A DNA stretch of 64,000 nucleotides from assembly GCA_020849475.1 (NCBI GenBank), contig JADLGE010000047.1, forward strand, positions 16,102 through 80,101, in the 5' to 3' direction. Origin of the DNA: Gammaproteobacteria bacterium. GTDB taxonomy: Bacteria > Pseudomonadota > Gammaproteobacteria > Ga0077536. Each line of letters starts with the position of its first letter. Position 1 is the first letter of the stretch. The notes below the pieces were generated by a model. The model saw nothing but the letters and a program-made list of their open reading frames with translations. It was not told the DNA's origin and did no database searches. Shown here in pieces: positions 43,240-52,190 of this stretch. Position numbers and translations under genes: made by a program.

Positions 43240-44934
43240 ATGAAATTCAAAGCGATAGTCGTGACGCTGCTGGCCCTGTGGCTGGCCGCTTGCGCCGAGA
43301 TCCGACCGCATCCTCCGGCCGCGCCGCCATCCGGCCATCTCAACAATCCGCCCGTGGCGCCGGCCAGCAATATTCCCGAAGTCGTCGGCCAGGTGCCGTT
43401 CGTGCCGGCGCCCGCCGTCACCCCTGCGCCGGAGCGTTACACGGTGGTGGTCAACGACGTGCCGGTCCGCGAACTGCTGTTCGCGCTGGCCCGCGATGCC
43501 AAGCTCAATATCGATATCGGTGGCGCGATCAGCGGCAATGTCACGCTCAACGCCATCGATCAGACCTTGCCGCAGATCCTCGAGCGCGTCGCGCGCCAGG
43601 TGTCGCTGCGCTACGAAGTCACGCAGGACACCATCGTCATCTCGCCCGACGAGGCCTATCTGCGCACCTACGAAGTTGGTTACGTCAATCTCTCGCGCGA
43701 CGTCGACACCACGGTCAATGTCGCGACGCGCGTCGCCACCACCGGTGACAGCGCGGTCGAAGGCGGCAGCGGTGGCAGCGGCCGCAGCAGCGGTGGTGGC
43801 AGTGGCGAGAACAATTCCTCATCCACGCGTCTCGAGACCCGTTCCTACAATCGCTTCTGGGACACCCTGCGCTCCAACATCCTGTCGATACTCGGCGAAG
43901 CCAATGTCACCACCGGCGACACCAATGCCTCGGACAAAGTGATCGTCAACGCCGAGAGCGGCCTCATCAGCGTGCGTGCCACCAGTCGTCAGCACAAGAT
44001 CATCGAAGAATTCGTGCAGCGTGTGCTGGTCAACGCGCGTCGCCAGGTGATGATTGAAGCGACCATCGTCGAAGTGTCCTTGAGCGATCAGTATCAAGCC
44101 GGCGTCGACTGGAATCTGCTGCTGAACCAGTCGAATGCCGCGGGCTTCACGGTCGATCAGTCGGTGCTCGGCAAGATTGCCGACGGCGCCATCGACAACG
44201 CCATTTCTTCTTTTACGCTCGGCTACAAAAATCCCTTGCTCGGCGACAACTCGGTGACCGCGACCGTGCGCCTGCTGCATGAATTCGGCGATACGCGCGT
44301 GCTGTCGAGCCCGCGGCTCATGGTTCTGAACAATCAGACCGCGGTGCTGAAAGTAGTGGAGGAGCTGGTCTACTTCACCTTGAACGTGACCGACAAGGAT
44401 TCCACCACCACCTCGCAGGGCCGCACCCTGGTTGAAACCGATGTGCATTCGGTGCCGGTGGGGCTGGTGATGGCGGTCACGCCGCAGGTCTCGGCCAACA
44501 GCGAAGTGACCTTGACCGTGCGTCCGACCATTTCGCAGAAGATAGGTGACGCGGTCGATCCGGGCCCGGTCTTGATCACCGAACTGCGCGGCTCTTCGAG
44601 TGACGTCACCAATCTCGTGCCCGTCATTCGTGTGCGCGAAATGGAATCGGTGTTGAAACTCGTCGATGGCCAGATAGGCGTGCTCGGCGGTCTCATGCAG
44701 GACGACATGCGCGGTGGCAACCGTGACGTGCCGGGGCTGTCACGCATTCCGGTGTTGGGGCATATGTTCTTCCGCACCGAGGAAACCAATAAGCGCAAGA
44801 CCGAACTGGTGGTGTTCCTGCGGCCGGTGGTGGTGCGCGACCCAAGCATCAACACCGACCTCAAGGATTACGCCGGCCTGTTGGGCAGCAGCGCGGCGCC
44901 CGCTGCCGCCGTGCCCGCCAACCCGGCGCCGTGA
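43240..44934 (+). CDS. mshL: MSHA-type pilus secretin MshL
   Basis: 564 aa from the ATG at 43240 (GAGG upstream). A lipoprotein signal peptide ends at the lipobox LAAC. A Pro-rich linker, an STN-like/secretin N-terminal region (about 65-160) and a Gly/Ser-rich loop (GGSGGSGRSSGGGSG) precede the secretin core. The core shows RRQVMIEATIVEVSL, RVLSSPRLMVLNNQTA and the C-terminal signature VPVGLVMAVTPQVS. It forms the outer-membrane ring through which the pilus passes. It follows an AT-rich promoter-like patch and starts the assembly operon. Confidence 0.92.
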   Translation: MKFKAIVVTLLALWLAACAEIRPHPPAAPPSGHLNNPPVAPASNIPEVVGQVPFVPAPAVTPAPERYTVVVNDVPVRELLFALARDAKLNIDIGGAISGNVTLNAIDQTLPQILERVARQVSLRYEVTQDTIVISPDEAYLRTYEVGYVNLSRDVDTTVNVATRVATTGDSAVEGGSGGSGRSSGGGSGENNSSSTRLETRSYNRFWDTLRSNILSILGEANVTTGDTNASDKVIVNAESGLISVRATSRQHKIIEEFVQRVLVNARRQVMIEATIVEVSLSDQYQAGVDWNLLLNQSNAAGFTVDQSVLGKIADGAIDNAISSFTLGYKNPLLGDNSVTATVRLLHEFGDTRVLSSPRLMVLNNQTAVLKVVEELVYFTLNVTDKDSTTTSQGRTLVETDVHSVPVGLVMAVTPQVSANSEVTLTVRPTISQKIGDAVDPGPVLITELRGSSSDVTNLVPVIRVREMESVLKLVDGQIGVLGGLMQDDMRGGNRDVPGLSRIPVLGHMFFRTEETNKRKTELVVFLRPVVVRDPSINTDLKDYAGLLGSSAAPAAAVPANPAP

Positions 44935-45018
44935 GGCGATGGCGATGTCGCGCACCGCGCCCAAGGCGTTGCCGTCATTGACTGACGGTCGCCGCTTGAA
45001 CGTGCGCGAGGCCTTGCC

Positions 45019-46662
45019 ATGAGCCTGTTGATGGACGCCTTGCGGCGTGCCGAGGCCGATAAGAAGGCGCAGGAAGAACGCGCCGCGCGCGCCGCCGGCG
45101 AGGATGTGCCGGGCGACGCCGGCATCGTCACGCGCATATCGCCCTACAGCAAATCCCAGGACGACACCGTGCAGATTGACGGTCGCGCCCTGCAGGCGGC
45201 GGCCGCCACCATGGCCGACTTCGATCTGCGCATCGACGACAACCTCGACCGCAGTCTGTCCATGACGGCGCCCGAGAGTCTGAGTCTGGAGCCGCTGGCC
45301 GACGCGGCCGGCAACGACACCGATTTCCTGCCCATGGACAGCGCCCCGGATGAAGACTTCGATGCGGCGGAATTCGGCGGCAATCTGACCTTCAAAGGGC
45401 GCACCGAGCGCCGCGAGCAGACCGGCACCCTGCCCAATGCGCGCGGCATGTCCAGCGACCTCGATGATTATTTCGATCGCTCCCAGACCCTGGCCGCGCC
45501 GAAAGCCGCCGCGCGCGGTGAAGACGGCACACTCGAAGATGTCTCCGCGCACACCGTGGCCGGCGCGCAAACGGTTTTCCGCGCCGCCGAACGCACGCCG
45601 CGCGGGCGGCTGCTGACCTGGGTGGCGGCGCTGGCGGTGTGCGTCGTGCTGGGCATCGCCGGTCTCGGCGTCTACTACGCCGGCCTGAGTCCCGCGCCGC
45701 ATGTGGTGCCATCGCCGGAAGTGGCGCGCGATGTCGAGCGGCCGCGTGATGAAGTGCGCACGCTCGCGCCGCTGCCAACGTCTGCGCCCGCCGCCGATGT
45801 CGCGCTGGCGCGCATCGATACCCAGCCGCCGCCGCAAGAGACCCGCGCTACACCGGCGTCGGCGGATGCAGTGCCGGTCGCGCTCGAAACGTCTCCTGCC
45901 GCGCCCGCCGCGGCGACAAGCGCAGCGGCGCCGAACGTCGCCGTGAAGGCCGCGCGACCGCGCCAACCCGTGCGGCCGAGGCCTGCAGCAAGGGCTAAAG
46001 CGGCGCCGGATGCACACGCCAACAGTGAAGAAATCGCCAGCGGCGAAGTGCAGATCTCGCGCAGCCGGCGGCCCCATCCCATCGATGCCACCTTGAGTGA
46101 GGCCTATGCCGCGTTCCAGGCCGGCAATCTTGAGCTAGCGGCCAAGCTCTATAACAGCGCGCGTGTCATCGATCCCGCCCGCCGCGATACCTTGCTCGGC
46201 CTCGGCGCGGTGGCCTTGAAGCGTGGCGACCTGCCGCGCGCCTACGAATTTTACGCCGAGGTGCTGAAGCGCAACCCGGATGACCCGGTCGCGAGCGCCG
46301 CCATCTTCAACATGACCGAAGCCGAAGGCGAAGGCGGCGCCGCGCGTCTGCGTCTGCTGCTCGACGGCCACGCCGACGCCGCCTATCTGCATGCGGCGCT
46401 CGGCAACTGGTATGCGCGACGCCAACGCTGGCCGGATGCGCAGCAGGCCTATTTCGACGCCGCAAGGCTCGATGGCGCCAACCCCGATTACGTCTTCAAC
46501 CTCGCCGTGAGTCTCGACCACATGGGCCAGGGCAGTGCGGCGGCCACTTACTATGAAAAGAGTCTGGCCTTGCGCGCCCAGCGCAGCGCGGGCTTCAACG
46601 CACAAGCCGCACAGGCGCGCCTCAGCGCGCTGTCCGCGTCGGGCGCCGGCCACACGCCATGA
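45019..46662 (+). CDS. mshN: TPR protein of the MSHA locus (MshN-like)
   Basis: 547 aa. The N-terminus MSLLMDALRRAEADKKAQEE is the short helical motif found on MshN/GspB-type proteins. About 170 polar residues follow, one TM helix (about 197-217, WVAALAVCVVLGIAGLGVYY), a long Ala/Pro-rich periplasmic linker and a C-terminal TPR array (about 355-530, FQAGNLELAAKLYNSAR onward). Such proteins connect the inner-membrane assembly platform with the secretin. The position between mshL and mshE supports the name, though sequence conservation in the family is low. Confidence 0.82.
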   Translation: MSLLMDALRRAEADKKAQEERAARAAGEDVPGDAGIVTRISPYSKSQDDTVQIDGRALQAAAATMADFDLRIDDNLDRSLSMTAPESLSLEPLADAAGNDTDFLPMDSAPDEDFDAAEFGGNLTFKGRTERREQTGTLPNARGMSSDLDDYFDRSQTLAAPKAAARGEDGTLEDVSAHTVAGAQTVFRAAERTPRGRLLTWVAALAVCVVLGIAGLGVYYAGLSPAPHVVPSPEVARDVERPRDEVRTLAPLPTSAPAADVALARIDTQPPPQETRATPASADAVPVALETSPAAPAAATSAAAPNVAVKAARPRQPVRPRPAARAKAAPDAHANSEEIASGEVQISRSRRPHPIDATLSEAYAAFQAGNLELAAKLYNSARVIDPARRDTLLGLGAVALKRGDLPRAYEFYAEVLKRNPDDPVASAAIFNMTEAEGEGGAARLRLLLDGHADAAYLHAALGNWYARRQRWPDAQQAYFDAARLDGANPDYVFNLAVSLDHMGQGSAAATYYEKSLALRAQRSAGFNAQAAQARLSALSASGAGHTP

Positions 46663-48368
46663 ATTCGCCGAAACGGTCGCTGCGCATCGGCGAACTGCTG
46701 GTTCAGAAGGGCGTCGTCAGCTCCGATCAGATTCGCATCGCGCTCACCGAACAGCGCAAGAACCGTGATCACCTCGGGCGCATTCTGGTGCGCCTGGGCT
46801 TTGCCACCGAGGCCATCATCCTCGACGTGCTGGGCGGCGCCTTAGGCCAACAGAAAGCGCAGCTCTCGCAGGTGGTGGTCGATTCGGAAGCCATCCGCCT
46901 CATTCCCAAGGACATGGCGCGGCGCTTTCATATCCTGCCGCTGACCTTCGACGCCAACAGCAATCGCCTGACCGTGGCGATGGCCGACACCTTCAACGTG
47001 GTGGCGCTCGACCAGCTTGCCGCCCATCTCGGTGGCGCGGTCGAGATCGTGCCCTTGATGGCGGGCGAGGCGGAAATCGAAAAAGCCATCGACCAGTTCT
47101 ACGGTTTCGAACTGTCGGTCGACGGCATCCTGCGCGAAATAGAAACCGGTGAAATCGACTACGAGAGTCTCGATGCCGACAGCGCCGAGTACAGCCAACC
47201 GGTGGTGCGGCTGGTCAACGCCCTGCTGTCCGATGCGGTCAAGCGCGGCGCCTCGGACATCCACTTCGAACCGGAAGAGGGCTTCCTGCGTTTTCGCTAT
47301 CGCATCGATGGCGTGCTGCGCCAGATAAGGTCCTTGCACAAGAACTACTGGTCGGCGCTGGCGGTGCGTCTGAAAGTGATGTCCGGCATGGACATCGCCG
47401 AGACCCGCGCGCCCCAGGACGGTCGCATCACCTTGAGTCTGTCGGGGCGGCAGATTGATTTTCGTGTCTCGACTTTCCCGACCGTGCACGGCGAGAACAT
47501 CGTGCTGCGCGTGCTGGACCGCCAGAAAGGCATCGTGCCCATCGACGAGCTCGGTCTCGACGACGATGTGCTCATGACCTTGAAGCTCATGGTGGCGCGC
47601 CCCGAAGGCCTGTTGCTGGTGACCGGGCCTACTGGCAGCGGCAAGACCACCACGCTCTACAGTCTCCTGAACCACCTCAACACCGAGTCGGTCAACATCA
47701 TGACCTTGGAAGACCCGGTGGAATATCCGATGGGCATGATTCGACAGACGTCCATCAACGAAGTCGCGCGCCTCGACTTCGCGAGCGGCGTGCGCTCGAT
47801 CCTGCGTCAGGATCCGGACATCATTCTGGTCGGCGAAATTCGCGACGAAGACACCGCCTCGATGGCGTTTCGCGCCGCCATGACCGGCCACCAGGTGTTC
47901 TCGACCCTGCACACCAATTCATCGCTCGGTACCTTGCCACGCCTGCTCGACATGGGCATACGGCCCGAGATCCTGGCCGGCAACATCATCGGCATCATTG
48001 CTCAGCGTCTGATCCGCAAGCTGCGTCTCGATTGTCGTGAAGCCTATGAGCCGAGCGAACTCGAGCGGCGCATTCTCGGCCTCGATGCCGCGGCGCGCGG
48101 ACACACCATCTTCCGCGTCGCCGAGGAATTCGGTCATGCGCCGCATCAAGGCTACGAGGGACGCACCGCGCTGATTGAAGTGCTGCGCTTCGATCGCGAA
48201 ATCGACGAGCTCATCGCGCAGAACGCCAAGCTCAAGGAACTGACGGTGGCGGCGCGTCGGCGCGGTTTCCAGACCCTGGCGGACGTGGCCATCAAGCGCG
48301 TGCTGGAAGGCCTCACCTCGCTCGATGAAGTGTCGCGGGTGGTCGACCTGACCGAGAGACTCGGCTGA
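46659..48368 (+). CDS. mshE: MSHA pilus assembly ATPase MshE with c-di-GMP-binding domain
   Basis: 569 aa, ATGA overlap with mshN. The N-terminus reads RIGELLVQKGVVSSDQI through LTEQ, a 5-residue spacer, then a second related LGRILVRLGF motif; this is the tandem 24-residue MshEN pattern that binds cyclic-di-GMP in Vibrio MshE. The GspE-type core has Walker A GPTGSGKTTTLYSL, an Asp box with EDPVEYPM and Walker B ILVGEIRDEDTAS plus the His box TGHQVFSTLHTNS. The tetracysteine zinc motif of many GspE proteins is absent. It powers pilus extension from the cytoplasm and is probably responsive to c-di-GMP. Confidence 0.94.
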   Translation: MNSPKRSLRIGELLVQKGVVSSDQIRIALTEQRKNRDHLGRILVRLGFATEAIILDVLGGALGQQKAQLSQVVVDSEAIRLIPKDMARRFHILPLTFDANSNRLTVAMADTFNVVALDQLAAHLGGAVEIVPLMAGEAEIEKAIDQFYGFELSVDGILREIETGEIDYESLDADSAEYSQPVVRLVNALLSDAVKRGASDIHFEPEEGFLRFRYRIDGVLRQIRSLHKNYWSALAVRLKVMSGMDIAETRAPQDGRITLSLSGRQIDFRVSTFPTVHGENIVLRVLDRQKGIVPIDELGLDDDVLMTLKLMVARPEGLLLVTGPTGSGKTTTLYSLLNHLNTESVNIMTLEDPVEYPMGMIRQTSINEVARLDFASGVRSILRQDPDIILVGEIRDEDTASMAFRAAMTGHQVFSTLHTNSSLGTLPRLLDMGIRPEILAGNIIGIIAQRLIRKLRLDCREAYEPSELERRILGLDAAARGHTIFRVAEEFGHAPHQGYEGRTALIEVLRFDREIDELIAQNAKLKELTVAARRRGFQTLADVAIKRVLEGLTSLDEVSRVVDLTERLG

Positions 48369-49573
48369 TGGAAGCCTACCGCTACAAGGCCATCAACGCC
48401 CAGGGGCGGGTCTCACAAGGACGGGTCGATGCCGTCAACCCGGCCGATCTCGAAACGCGCCTCGCGCGCATGGGGCTCGATCTCGTCAACTACCGCGAAC
48501 TGCCATCGCGCAACCGCAATGTCACCGGGCGCGGCATCGAGCGTATCGATCTCATCACGTTCTGCTTTCATCTCGAGCAATTGGTGCGCGCCGGCGTGCC
48601 GATACTCGAGGGCCTGTCGGATCTGCGCGACACGGTCGACAACCGGCGTCTGCGAGAAGTCACGGCGGCGATGATCGAAGGTATTGAAGGCGGCAAGAAC
48701 CTGTCGCAGGCGATGGCGGATTTTCCGTTCGTGTTCTCGCCGGTGTTCGTCAGTCTCATCCGCGCTGGCGAGGAGAGCGGCCAGCTGACGCGGGTGCTGG
48801 CCAAGGTCATCGAGAATCTCAAATGGCAGGACGAGCAGGCCGCCTACACCAAGCAATTGCTGACTTATCCCGTCATCGTCACGGTGTTCATTTTCCTCGC
48901 GCTGTTCTTTCTCATGATGTTCGTGGTGCCGAAGCTGGTCAGCTTTCTCGCGACCATGGGTCAGACGCTGCCGCTGCAGACCCGCGCCCTCATCGCCACC
49001 TCGAAGTTCTTCACCCAGTACTGGTACCTGGTGCTGTTCCTGCCGCTGGCGACCACCGTGGGTGGCGTGCTTGCGTTCAAGACTCATCCGCGCTTTGCCG
49101 ACTGGTTCGACGAGCTGTGCTTGAATCTGCCGCTGGTCGGGCCGGTGTTGAAGAAGCTCATCGTCACGCGCGTGTGCAATGTCTTTTCGATCATGTATTC
49201 GTCGGGCATCACGGTGCTCGAATGTGTGCGCACCACCGAGAACGTGGCGGGCAATCGCGCGGTGGCGAATGCCATGCGCGAGGCCGGCCGCATGATCGCC
49301 GACGGTGGCGGCATCAGTCGCAGCTTCGCCGCCACCGGCCTGTTCCCGCCGTTGGTGATACGCATGTTGAGGGTCGGCGAAAACACCGGCGCGCTCGAGA
49401 ATGCGCTCGACAACGTCAGCTATTTCTACACGCGCGACGTTGCCGAATCGGTGCAACGCCTGCAGGCGATGATCATGCCGATAATCACCATCCTGCTCGG
49501 CGCGGTGCTGTTCTGGATAATCGCGGCGATCCTTGGGCCTCTCTATGATTCGTTCACTAAGATCAATTTTTAG
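48368..49573 (+). CDS. mshG: MSHA inner-membrane platform protein MshG (GspF/PilC family)
   Basis: 401 aa, start overlapping the mshE stop. Two GspF-type repeats (about 65-190 and 270-395; HLEQLVRAGVPILEGL, then NVFSIMYSSGITVLECV) and three TM helices (about 165-190, 215-235, 370-392) are visible. It anchors the ATPase at the inner membrane and turns with it during pilus assembly. The arrangement mshE-mshG is as in Vibrio and Shewanella MSHA operons. Confidence 0.94.
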   Translation: MEAYRYKAINAQGRVSQGRVDAVNPADLETRLARMGLDLVNYRELPSRNRNVTGRGIERIDLITFCFHLEQLVRAGVPILEGLSDLRDTVDNRRLREVTAAMIEGIEGGKNLSQAMADFPFVFSPVFVSLIRAGEESGQLTRVLAKVIENLKWQDEQAAYTKQLLTYPVIVTVFIFLALFFLMMFVVPKLVSFLATMGQTLPLQTRALIATSKFFTQYWYLVLFLPLATTVGGVLAFKTHPRFADWFDELCLNLPLVGPVLKKLIVTRVCNVFSIMYSSGITVLECVRTTENVAGNRAVANAMREAGRMIADGGGISRSFAATGLFPPLVIRMLRVGENTGALENALDNVSYFYTRDVAESVQRLQAMIMPIITILLGAVLFWIIAAILGPLYDSFTKINF

Positions 49574-51146
49574 CAGCCCGCCGCCGCGGGTGCTCCTGGT
49601 CAGTGGCGACAGGGCGATTCTTTACCTGTTCGATGGCCCACGCCTCGCGCAGGCCTATATCTTCAGCGCCGACGACACCGGCTACGCCCTGTTCGATCGC
49701 TGTCTCAAAGAATTGAACCACGCGCCGCTGTGCGTGCTGGTGGACGTGGTCGAAGAGGAATATCGGCAGGACACCATTCCCCATGTCGGCATCGCCGACC
49801 GGCGCGCGGTGCTGGCACGCAAATACGCGCGCCTGTTTCGTGGCACGCCCTACCATCACGCGCTCGCACAAGGGCGCGAAGGCGAAGGGCGCAAGGATGA
49901 CCGCGTGCTGCTGACGGCCATTACCCGTCCGGAAGTGGTGAGTGCCTGGTTGACGCCGCTCATCGCGCACAAGGTGCCGGTGGCCGGCATCTATTCCCTG
50001 CCGGTATTGAGTGAGCGGCTCTTGAAGCGCATCGGCGCTACCGGCCCCAACGTGTTGCTGATCAGTCTGCAAAAAGCCAGCGGTCTGCGTCAGACCTTCT
50101 TTCGCGATGGTCAGCTGAAGATCAGCCGCCTCGCGCACATGCCGCGCTTAGGCTCGGTGCCGTTCGCCGATCATCTGTTCGGTGAAGTGGAAAAGCTGCG
50201 GCGCTACCTGAATTCCCTCGCGCTGATCTCGCGCGACAGTCCGCTCAGTATCTACATTCTGAGTCACGGTCAGCTGCTGACCGAGCTCGAGCAGCATTGT
50301 CATGACAGCGACAACGAGAAATTCGTGCTGTTGGACGTCGATCAGGTGGCGACCCGTGTCGGTCTCGACGAAGGAAGCGGCACGCACTACAGCGACGTCA
50401 TGTTCGCCCATTTGCTGGCCAGCGAAGTGCCGCTCAACCACTACGCACGACCGGAAGAAACCCAGTACTACACACTGCACCGTCTGCGCCTCGCGCTCGC
50501 CACCGCCAGTCTGCTGATGGTGCTGGGCAGCGGCGGCTGGAGCGGCATCAATTTCATCGAGGGCGTCAATTTCAAGCAGCAGGCGCTCGACGCCACGCAG
50601 AAATCGCGTTTCTACGGGCAGCGCTACGAACTCGCACGCGCCAAGCTGCCACCGACCCCGGTCGAGCCCGAGCAGATCAAGACCGCGGTGGACGCGGTGG
50701 CAAGCTTGCGTCAATACAAACCCGACCCGGCAATATTGCTCGGACTCCTGGGTGGCGTGCTCGAGCGCACGCCGGTGGTGACACTCGACGAGCTGGCCTG
50801 GGCGGCGGCGGCCGACCCCGATGCCGAGGTGGTGGCCAGCGATCAGCGTCGCGCTGAACAGGAGCGGGTGCTGGCGAGCGATGGTCAGTATTACCAGATA
50901 GCCGAACTCAGCGCCCATCTCGAACCCTTCGATGGCGATTTTCGTAAAGCCATTGAAGTGGTCGACAGCCTCGCCGATGAGCTCAAGGCGCAGGCGCGGG
51001 TCAAGAGCGTGAAGGTGCTGCAATACCCGCTGGACGTGCGGCCGGAAGCCAGTGTCAGCGGCAGCGCAACGAGCGCCGGCGTGCGCGTGGCGCCGGCCTT
51101 CAAAATCAAACTGGTGCTGGGGGCGCATGATGGCCAGCCGGGCTGA
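49545..51146 (+). CDS. pilus biogenesis protein, PilM-like plus PilN-like (MshI-type)
   Basis: 533 aa from the ATG at 49545, overlapping the end of mshG by 29 nt (a TTG at 49533 is possible). Residues about 10-300 look like a cytoplasmic actin-like PilM/MshI domain (RVLLVSGDRAILYLFDGPRL, GPNVLLISLQKASG). A TM helix (about 323-340) then leads to a periplasmic PilN-like part with coiled coil (FKQQALDATQKSRFYGQRYE). It therefore combines two subunits that are separate in type IV pilus systems. The role is assembly-platform scaffolding beside MshG and the ATPase. No MshI-specific signature was confirmed. Confidence 0.72.
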   Translation: MIRSLRSIFSSPPPRVLLVSGDRAILYLFDGPRLAQAYIFSADDTGYALFDRCLKELNHAPLCVLVDVVEEEYRQDTIPHVGIADRRAVLARKYARLFRGTPYHHALAQGREGEGRKDDRVLLTAITRPEVVSAWLTPLIAHKVPVAGIYSLPVLSERLLKRIGATGPNVLLISLQKASGLRQTFFRDGQLKISRLAHMPRLGSVPFADHLFGEVEKLRRYLNSLALISRDSPLSIYILSHGQLLTELEQHCHDSDNEKFVLLDVDQVATRVGLDEGSGTHYSDVMFAHLLASEVPLNHYARPEETQYYTLHRLRLALATASLLMVLGSGGWSGINFIEGVNFKQQALDATQKSRFYGQRYELARAKLPPTPVEPEQIKTAVDAVASLRQYKPDPAILLGLLGGVLERTPVVTLDELAWAAAADPDAEVVASDQRRAEQERVLASDGQYYQIAELSAHLEPFDGDFRKAIEVVDSLADELKAQARVKSVKVLQYPLDVRPEASVSGSATSAGVRVAPAFKIKLVLGAHDGQPG

Positions 51147-51747
51147 CTGGAGCATATTGCGCGGCACCCTGGTGGTGTTCGTGCTGGCCTTGGCCGTATC
51201 GGCGGCGATGGTCACGGCGAGCTATTACTTCCGCCAGAACATGGAGCGTGAATACCAGGCGCATCACGCCGAATTTCGCGAAGCGAGCCGTAAATATCTG
51301 GCGGTCGACGATGAGGAACGCATCATCGCCGAATATTTTCCCGAATTCCGCCGCCTCTACGAGCATGGCTTGCTGGGCCGTGAGCGACGCCTGTCATGGC
51401 TGGAGACGCTGCGCCGCGCGAGCGATGACATCGGCCTCAAGCAGGTCGCCTACAAGCTCGACGCGCAGCGCGAGGCAAAAGCGGATTTCGCCCTCAAGCT
51501 CGGCAACTATCACCTGTATGCCAGCACCATGAGTTTGAACCTCGCGTTGTTGCACGAGGGCGATCTGCTGCGCCTGCTGCATGCCCTCGATGGCCATGCG
51601 CTCGGCCAATACACGCTGCGCCGCTGCAGTTTGAAGCGCAGCGGCGCGACGCTGGATTTGAGCGCCGCCGCCGCCAATCTCAATGCTGATTGCGTACTCG
51701 ACTGGTGGACCATCAACCTCAGCGGCGAACGGGGCTTGAAGCTGTGA
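51130..51747 (+). CDS. PilO-like pilus assembly protein (MshJ-type)
   Basis: 205 aa from the second of two adjacent ATGs (51127 and 51130). A short cytoplasmic tip, one TM helix (about 10-30, LRGTLVVFVLALAVSAAMV), a coiled coil (about 35-95) and a periplasmic ferredoxin-like domain match the PilO/GspM/MshJ plan. It overlaps the previous gene and is itself overlapped (GTGA) by the next. The name rests on topology and gene order. Confidence 0.68.
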   Translation: MASRADWSILRGTLVVFVLALAVSAAMVTASYYFRQNMEREYQAHHAEFREASRKYLAVDDEERIIAEYFPEFRRLYEHGLLGRERRLSWLETLRRASDDIGLKQVAYKLDAQREAKADFALKLGNYHLYASTMSLNLALLHEGDLLRLLHALDGHALGQYTLRRCSLKRSGATLDLSAAAANLNADCVLDWWTINLSGERGLKL

Positions 51748-52190
51748 AGCGCGCAGTCGCCGGCGTGATGGTGCTGCTGGCGGCGCAAGGCGCCGCCCAT
51801 GGCGCCGAACTTGGCCGCCTGTTTCTGAGCGCGGACGAGCGCAATGCCATCGACACCGCCCGCCAGGGCAGCGCCGATGTGCGGCAGGCGCGGGCGCGGG
51901 CCAGCGCGGAGCCCGTTGCCGAACAGCACGCCGCGGTGCTCGAAGCGCCGGCCGAAACGGTTACCCTCAATGGCTACATCGCACGCTCGGCGGGCGCCGC
52001 GACGGTGTGGGTCAATGGCCGCGACATGCTGTCCGGCAAGCTTGCACCGCCGGCGCGCGATGGCCAAAGAGTGAAGGTGCCGCTAGGACACAGCGGCGCC
52101 GAGGTCGCGCTCAAACCCGGCGAGTCTTTTGATCCCGGCTCGCGCCAGGTGTCCGATGCCTATCAGCAACGTCCCGCCGCGGAGCGCTGA
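51744..52190 (+). CDS. periplasmic PilP/MshK-like protein
   Basis: 148 aa from a GTG overlapping the previous stop (GTGA). A signal peptide (to about residue 20, QGAAHGAE) is followed by GRLFLSADERNAIDTARQG, a motif common to small pilus-locus proteins of the MshK/PilP type, and by a beta-rich end (VTLNGYIARSAGAATVWVNG). It probably links inner-membrane subunits to the secretin in the periplasm. Position and size support this; the sequence is poorly conserved. Confidence 0.65.
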   Translation: MKRAVAGVMVLLAAQGAAHGAELGRLFLSADERNAIDTARQGSADVRQARARASAEPVAEQHAAVLEAPAETVTLNGYIARSAGAATVWVNGRDMLSGKLAPPARDGQRVKVPLGHSGAEVALKPGESFDPGSRQVSDAYQQRPAAER

